Assembly (NCBI RefSeq): GCF_937873765.1
Contig: NZ_CALMZC010000037.1
Coordinates: 1 to 64,000, forward strand
Direction: 5' to 3'
Origin: an uncultured Thiothrix sp.
Lineage (GTDB): Bacteria > Pseudomonadota > Gammaproteobacteria > Thiotrichales > Thiotrichaceae
Length of the DNA stretch: 64,000 bases
The notes under the pieces were generated by a model. The model did no database searches. It was not told where the DNA came from and saw only the letters and a list, made by a program, of their open reading frames with translations. Shown here in pieces: positions 62,052 through 64,000 of this stretch; position 1 is the stretch's first letter, and each line of letters begins with the position of its first letter. Position numbers and translations under genes: made by a program.

Positions 62052-63346
62052 TTAATTCAGCTCCATTCGGTCAGGGTTTAGCAGCGTGGCTGGCTTGGCA
62101 AGAAAATTTGCATGTGTCCACGATTGACTTAGGTTTAGAGCGCATTGCTCAAGTAGCGACACGCATGCAGCTCCTCAAGCCAGATTTTCCTATCATTACC
62201 GTGGCGGGTACTAATGGTAAAGGCTCAACGGTAGCGCTGCTAACCAGCATACTTCAGAGTGCTGGTTATCAAGTTGGCTCGTATACCTCGCCGCATATTC
62301 TACACTATAACGAACGCATCACTTTAAATAGCTTACCCGTTGAAGATAGTCTATTAGTTAAGGCGTTTACTGCGATTGAATTAGCTCGTGAACAGGTTTC
62401 TCTAAGCTATTTTGAGTTTGGTACTTTAGCGGCCTTGTGGATTTTTGCTGAGACTAAAGTTGATGTTGCAGTGCTGGAAGTAGGCTTAGGAGGGCGTTTA
62501 GATGCGACTAATCTCTGGGATGCCGATGCCGCGATTATTACGGCAATTGGTATTGATCATGTTGAATGGCTTGGGCATAACCGTGAAGTGATCGGGCGCG
62601 AGAAAGCAGGGATTGCTAGAGCGGGTAAACCTTTAGTTTGTGGTGACCCCAATCCCCCCCAAAGTATTCGTGAGATCGCTCAAGAAAAGGGTGCTCAACT
62701 TCTTCAATTGAGTGATGACTTTCTGTTAGAGCCAGTGACTGCTGAAAGTTTTTCAATCAGTTTGAGGTCGACAGAGGCAGTCATTGAGCATACTTGGCAA
62801 AATCTACCTCGCCCTAGTTTGCAAGGCCAAGTTCAGTTAAATAATGCAGCATGTGCAGTTGTGGCTTTACATTGTTTAGCTAAGCGCCTGCCTCGAATAA
62901 ATGGTTTGGCTTTACAAAAAGGCATTCTCAATGCCACGATAGCCGGTAGATTACAAAAGTTACAAAGCCAGCCAGATGTTTGGATTGATGTCGCCCATAA
63001 CCCGCATGCGGCGGAAAATTTAGCGAATTGGTTGGAAAATAATCCAATCGCTGGGAAAACTTTTGTGATCTTTTCTATATTAGCTGATAAGGATATCGAT
63101 GGTGTTATTCAATCTTTGCGAGACAAAGTAGACGAATGGCATATATTTCCGTTAGATTCTCCCAGAGCCGCATCTCTTTCTACCCTTGAATCAGCGTTTG
63201 CCTCTGTTAGTTTGCATAATTTTCAAGTTTATTCTGATATTAGTCATGCTTGGAAAACCTTAACTACGAAGACTGCGTCTATAGATAGAGTGGTGATTTT
63301 CGGATCATTTCTGGTAGTATCCCAAGCGTTAGACGGTATTTTTTAA
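62048..63346 (+). CDS. folC: Folylpolyglutamate/dihydrofolate synthase
   Basis: A 432-residue Mur-ligase-type enzyme that adds glutamate to folates. Starts at GTG 62048, overlapping accD by four bases. The P-loop is [12 protein letters not shown], with [21 protein letters not shown] and IDHVEWLG, and the C-terminal domain starts near [10 protein letters not shown]. The accD-folC order is typical of gammaproteobacteria. Confidence 0.97.
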   Translation: MINSAPFGQGLAAWLAWQENLHVSTIDLGLERIAQVATRMQLLKPDFPIITVAGTNGKGSTVALLTSILQSAGYQVGSYTSPHILHYNERITLNSLPVEDSLLVKAFTAIELAREQVSLSYFEFGTLAALWIFAETKVDVAVLEVGLGGRLDATNLWDADAAIITAIGIDHVEWLGHNREVIGREKAGIARAGKPLVCGDPNPPQSIREIAQEKGAQLLQLSDDFLLEPVTAESFSISLRSTEAVIEHTWQNLPRPSLQGQVQLNNAACAVVALHCLAKRLPRINGLALQKGILNATIAGRLQKLQSQPDVWIDVAHNPHAAENLANWLENNPIAGKTFVIFSILADKDIDGVIQSLRDKVDEWHIFPLDSPRAASLSTLESAFASVSLHNFQVYSDISHAWKTLTTKTASIDRVVIFGSFLVVSQALDGIF

Positions 63347-63405
63347 GTGCTACGAGCGCAAACCCTCGGCGCATTTGAGTGTATTAATTAAGGAGTATCG
63401 GGACA

Positions 63406-64000
63406 ATGGACAACAAGTCAACGACCAAACGCATGATTGGTGCAGTCGTATTAGTATTAATAGCGGCTTTATTATTAGCGTGGTTGCTAAAAGGTAAAAA
63501 TCGGCCAGCCGAACAGAAAGATCTGATCGCTGAACAAACTCAGGAATCAACACCTATCCTAGGTTTCCCAGGGGTTAAAGAGGAGAATGCACAAAATGGG
63601 GAAGGCAGTTTAGCTGCTGGCTCTGGTACTACGGATCCTGCTGTACAACAAGCAGGTGCTAATCAAGAATACGCTATTGGTTCGACCAATGCAGGTGCTA
63701 ATACAGTAGACCCAGCTCAACAGCAAGCGCAAAGTGTATTAGGTGCACAAGATCCTAATGCTAGTCTGCCCATCGCAGACCCTAATGCTTCCGCTAATAA
63801 TTCAGCCGGTACAACCGCTGCTAATGATCAAGGTACAAGTGCTGGAGCAGGTGCGATAGCTGCAGCCACTGGAGCAGTGGCAGGGGCAGTTGAGTCTGGT
63901 AAGCAGGCTATCCAAGGTATGACGAGCCAAATGCAAAGTGATACTACGGGTTTCCAAGTGCGTGATCCACAAAAAGGTGAAGTACGCGAAGTAGTAGAAA
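63406..64000 (+). CDS. dedD: Membrane-anchored SPOR-type protein, DedD-like (partial)
   Basis: The reading frame opens at ATG 63406 (AAGGAG upstream) and is still open at the window edge, 198 codons on. A short cytoplasmic tip, one TM helix (MIGAVVLVLIAALLLAWLLK, about 10-29), then a low-complexity Ala/Gly/Asn/Gln/Thr linker with a loosely repeated AGAN...DPAxQQ motif. In the folC neighbourhood this layout is DedD, whose C-terminal SPOR domain binds septal peptidoglycan; that domain would lie beyond 64000. The name rests on context. Confidence 0.75.
   Translation, partial: MDNKSTTKRMIGAVVLVLIAALLLAWLLKGKNRPAEQKDLIAEQTQESTPILGFPGVKEENAQNGEGSLAAGSGTTDPAVQQAGANQEYAIGSTNAGANTVDPAQQQAQSVLGAQDPNASLPIADPNASANNSAGTTAANDQGTSAGAGAIAAATGAVAGAVESGKQAIQGMTSQMQSDTTGFQVRDPQKGEVREVVE

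Overview
The window is ordinary bacterial chromosome from a gammaproteobacterium. The evidence is the gene order trpF-trpBA-accD-folC-(SPOR protein), the folB/folK pair, rpmB-rpmG, glnK-amtB behind a sigma54 promoter, a cobalamin riboswitch before btuB, and protein sequences close to Pseudomonas-type NrdA/NrdB, SpuC and FusA2. The mid-range base composition and accessory genes (TIR, SUMF1-like, Uma2) would suit a Thiothrix/Thiotrichales-like organism, but that is inference. No rRNA, tRNA, CRISPR array, insertion sequence or prophage was seen.

Layout. 0-0.5 kb: a tiny cysteine-rich ORF and a possible small RNA ending at a strong terminator. 0.5-7.6 kb: a hypothetical gene, then nrdA-(HEPN-like gene)-nrdB on the minus strand. 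nrdA carries a LAGLIDADG intein, and two consensus DnaA boxes plus a candidate NrdR box lie upstream. 7.8-13.1 kb: a FusA2-type EF-G with a foldable leader, cbpA, two hsp20 genes behind a sigma32-like promoter, and a DUF72 gene. 13.1-17.2 kb: accessory island with a RHH/PIN toxin-antitoxin pair under a perfect 20-bp palindrome, a Uma2 nuclease, a SUMF1-like/PEGA protein, a TM-Sel1 protein and a TIR protein (the last two in adjacent frames), and an antitoxin remnant. 17.2-19.2 kb: rpmB-rpmG, a SRPBCC protein, folK-folB.

19.3-23.5 kb: a complete gentisate operon (3-hydroxybenzoate 6-hydroxylase, gentisate dioxygenase, fumarylpyruvate hydrolase, maleylpyruvate isomerase, MarR regulator), turning 3-hydroxybenzoate into pyruvate and fumarate. 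23.5-32.1 kb: two divergent polyamine operons, potFGHI-like uptake on the minus strand and puuA-spuC-puuB catabolism on the plus strand. They share an intergenic region with two copies of one palindrome exactly 200 bp apart. 32.1-35.8 kb: HD hydrolase, cysD-cysN sulfate activation, DUF3108 protein. 36.0-38.2 kb: B12 riboswitch and btuB.

38.2-47.4 kb: secreted metalloprotease with VCBS repeats, PEP mutase-like enzyme, NERD protein, rlhA, ElyC-like protein, flotillin, ubiK. 47.4-49.4 kb: sigma54-driven glnK-amtB. 49.4-56.7 kb: an odd zinc-ribbon/kinase-like plus HAD pair, two lipoproteins, a molybdopterin oxidoreductase, psiE and znuACB. 56.7-64 kb: an orphan terminator (possible small RNA), a coiled-coil protein, then the chalcone-isomerase-like/trpF/trpB/trpA/accD/folC/SPOR run, the last gene cut by the window edge.

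Most notable signals: the NrdA intein whose +1 residue is glycine rather than Cys/Ser/Thr; the AT-rich HEPN-like gene between nrdA and nrdB; the TIR reading frame that continues as TM-Sel1 in the next frame; the kinase-like/HAD pair; and the repeated operator between the polyamine operons.
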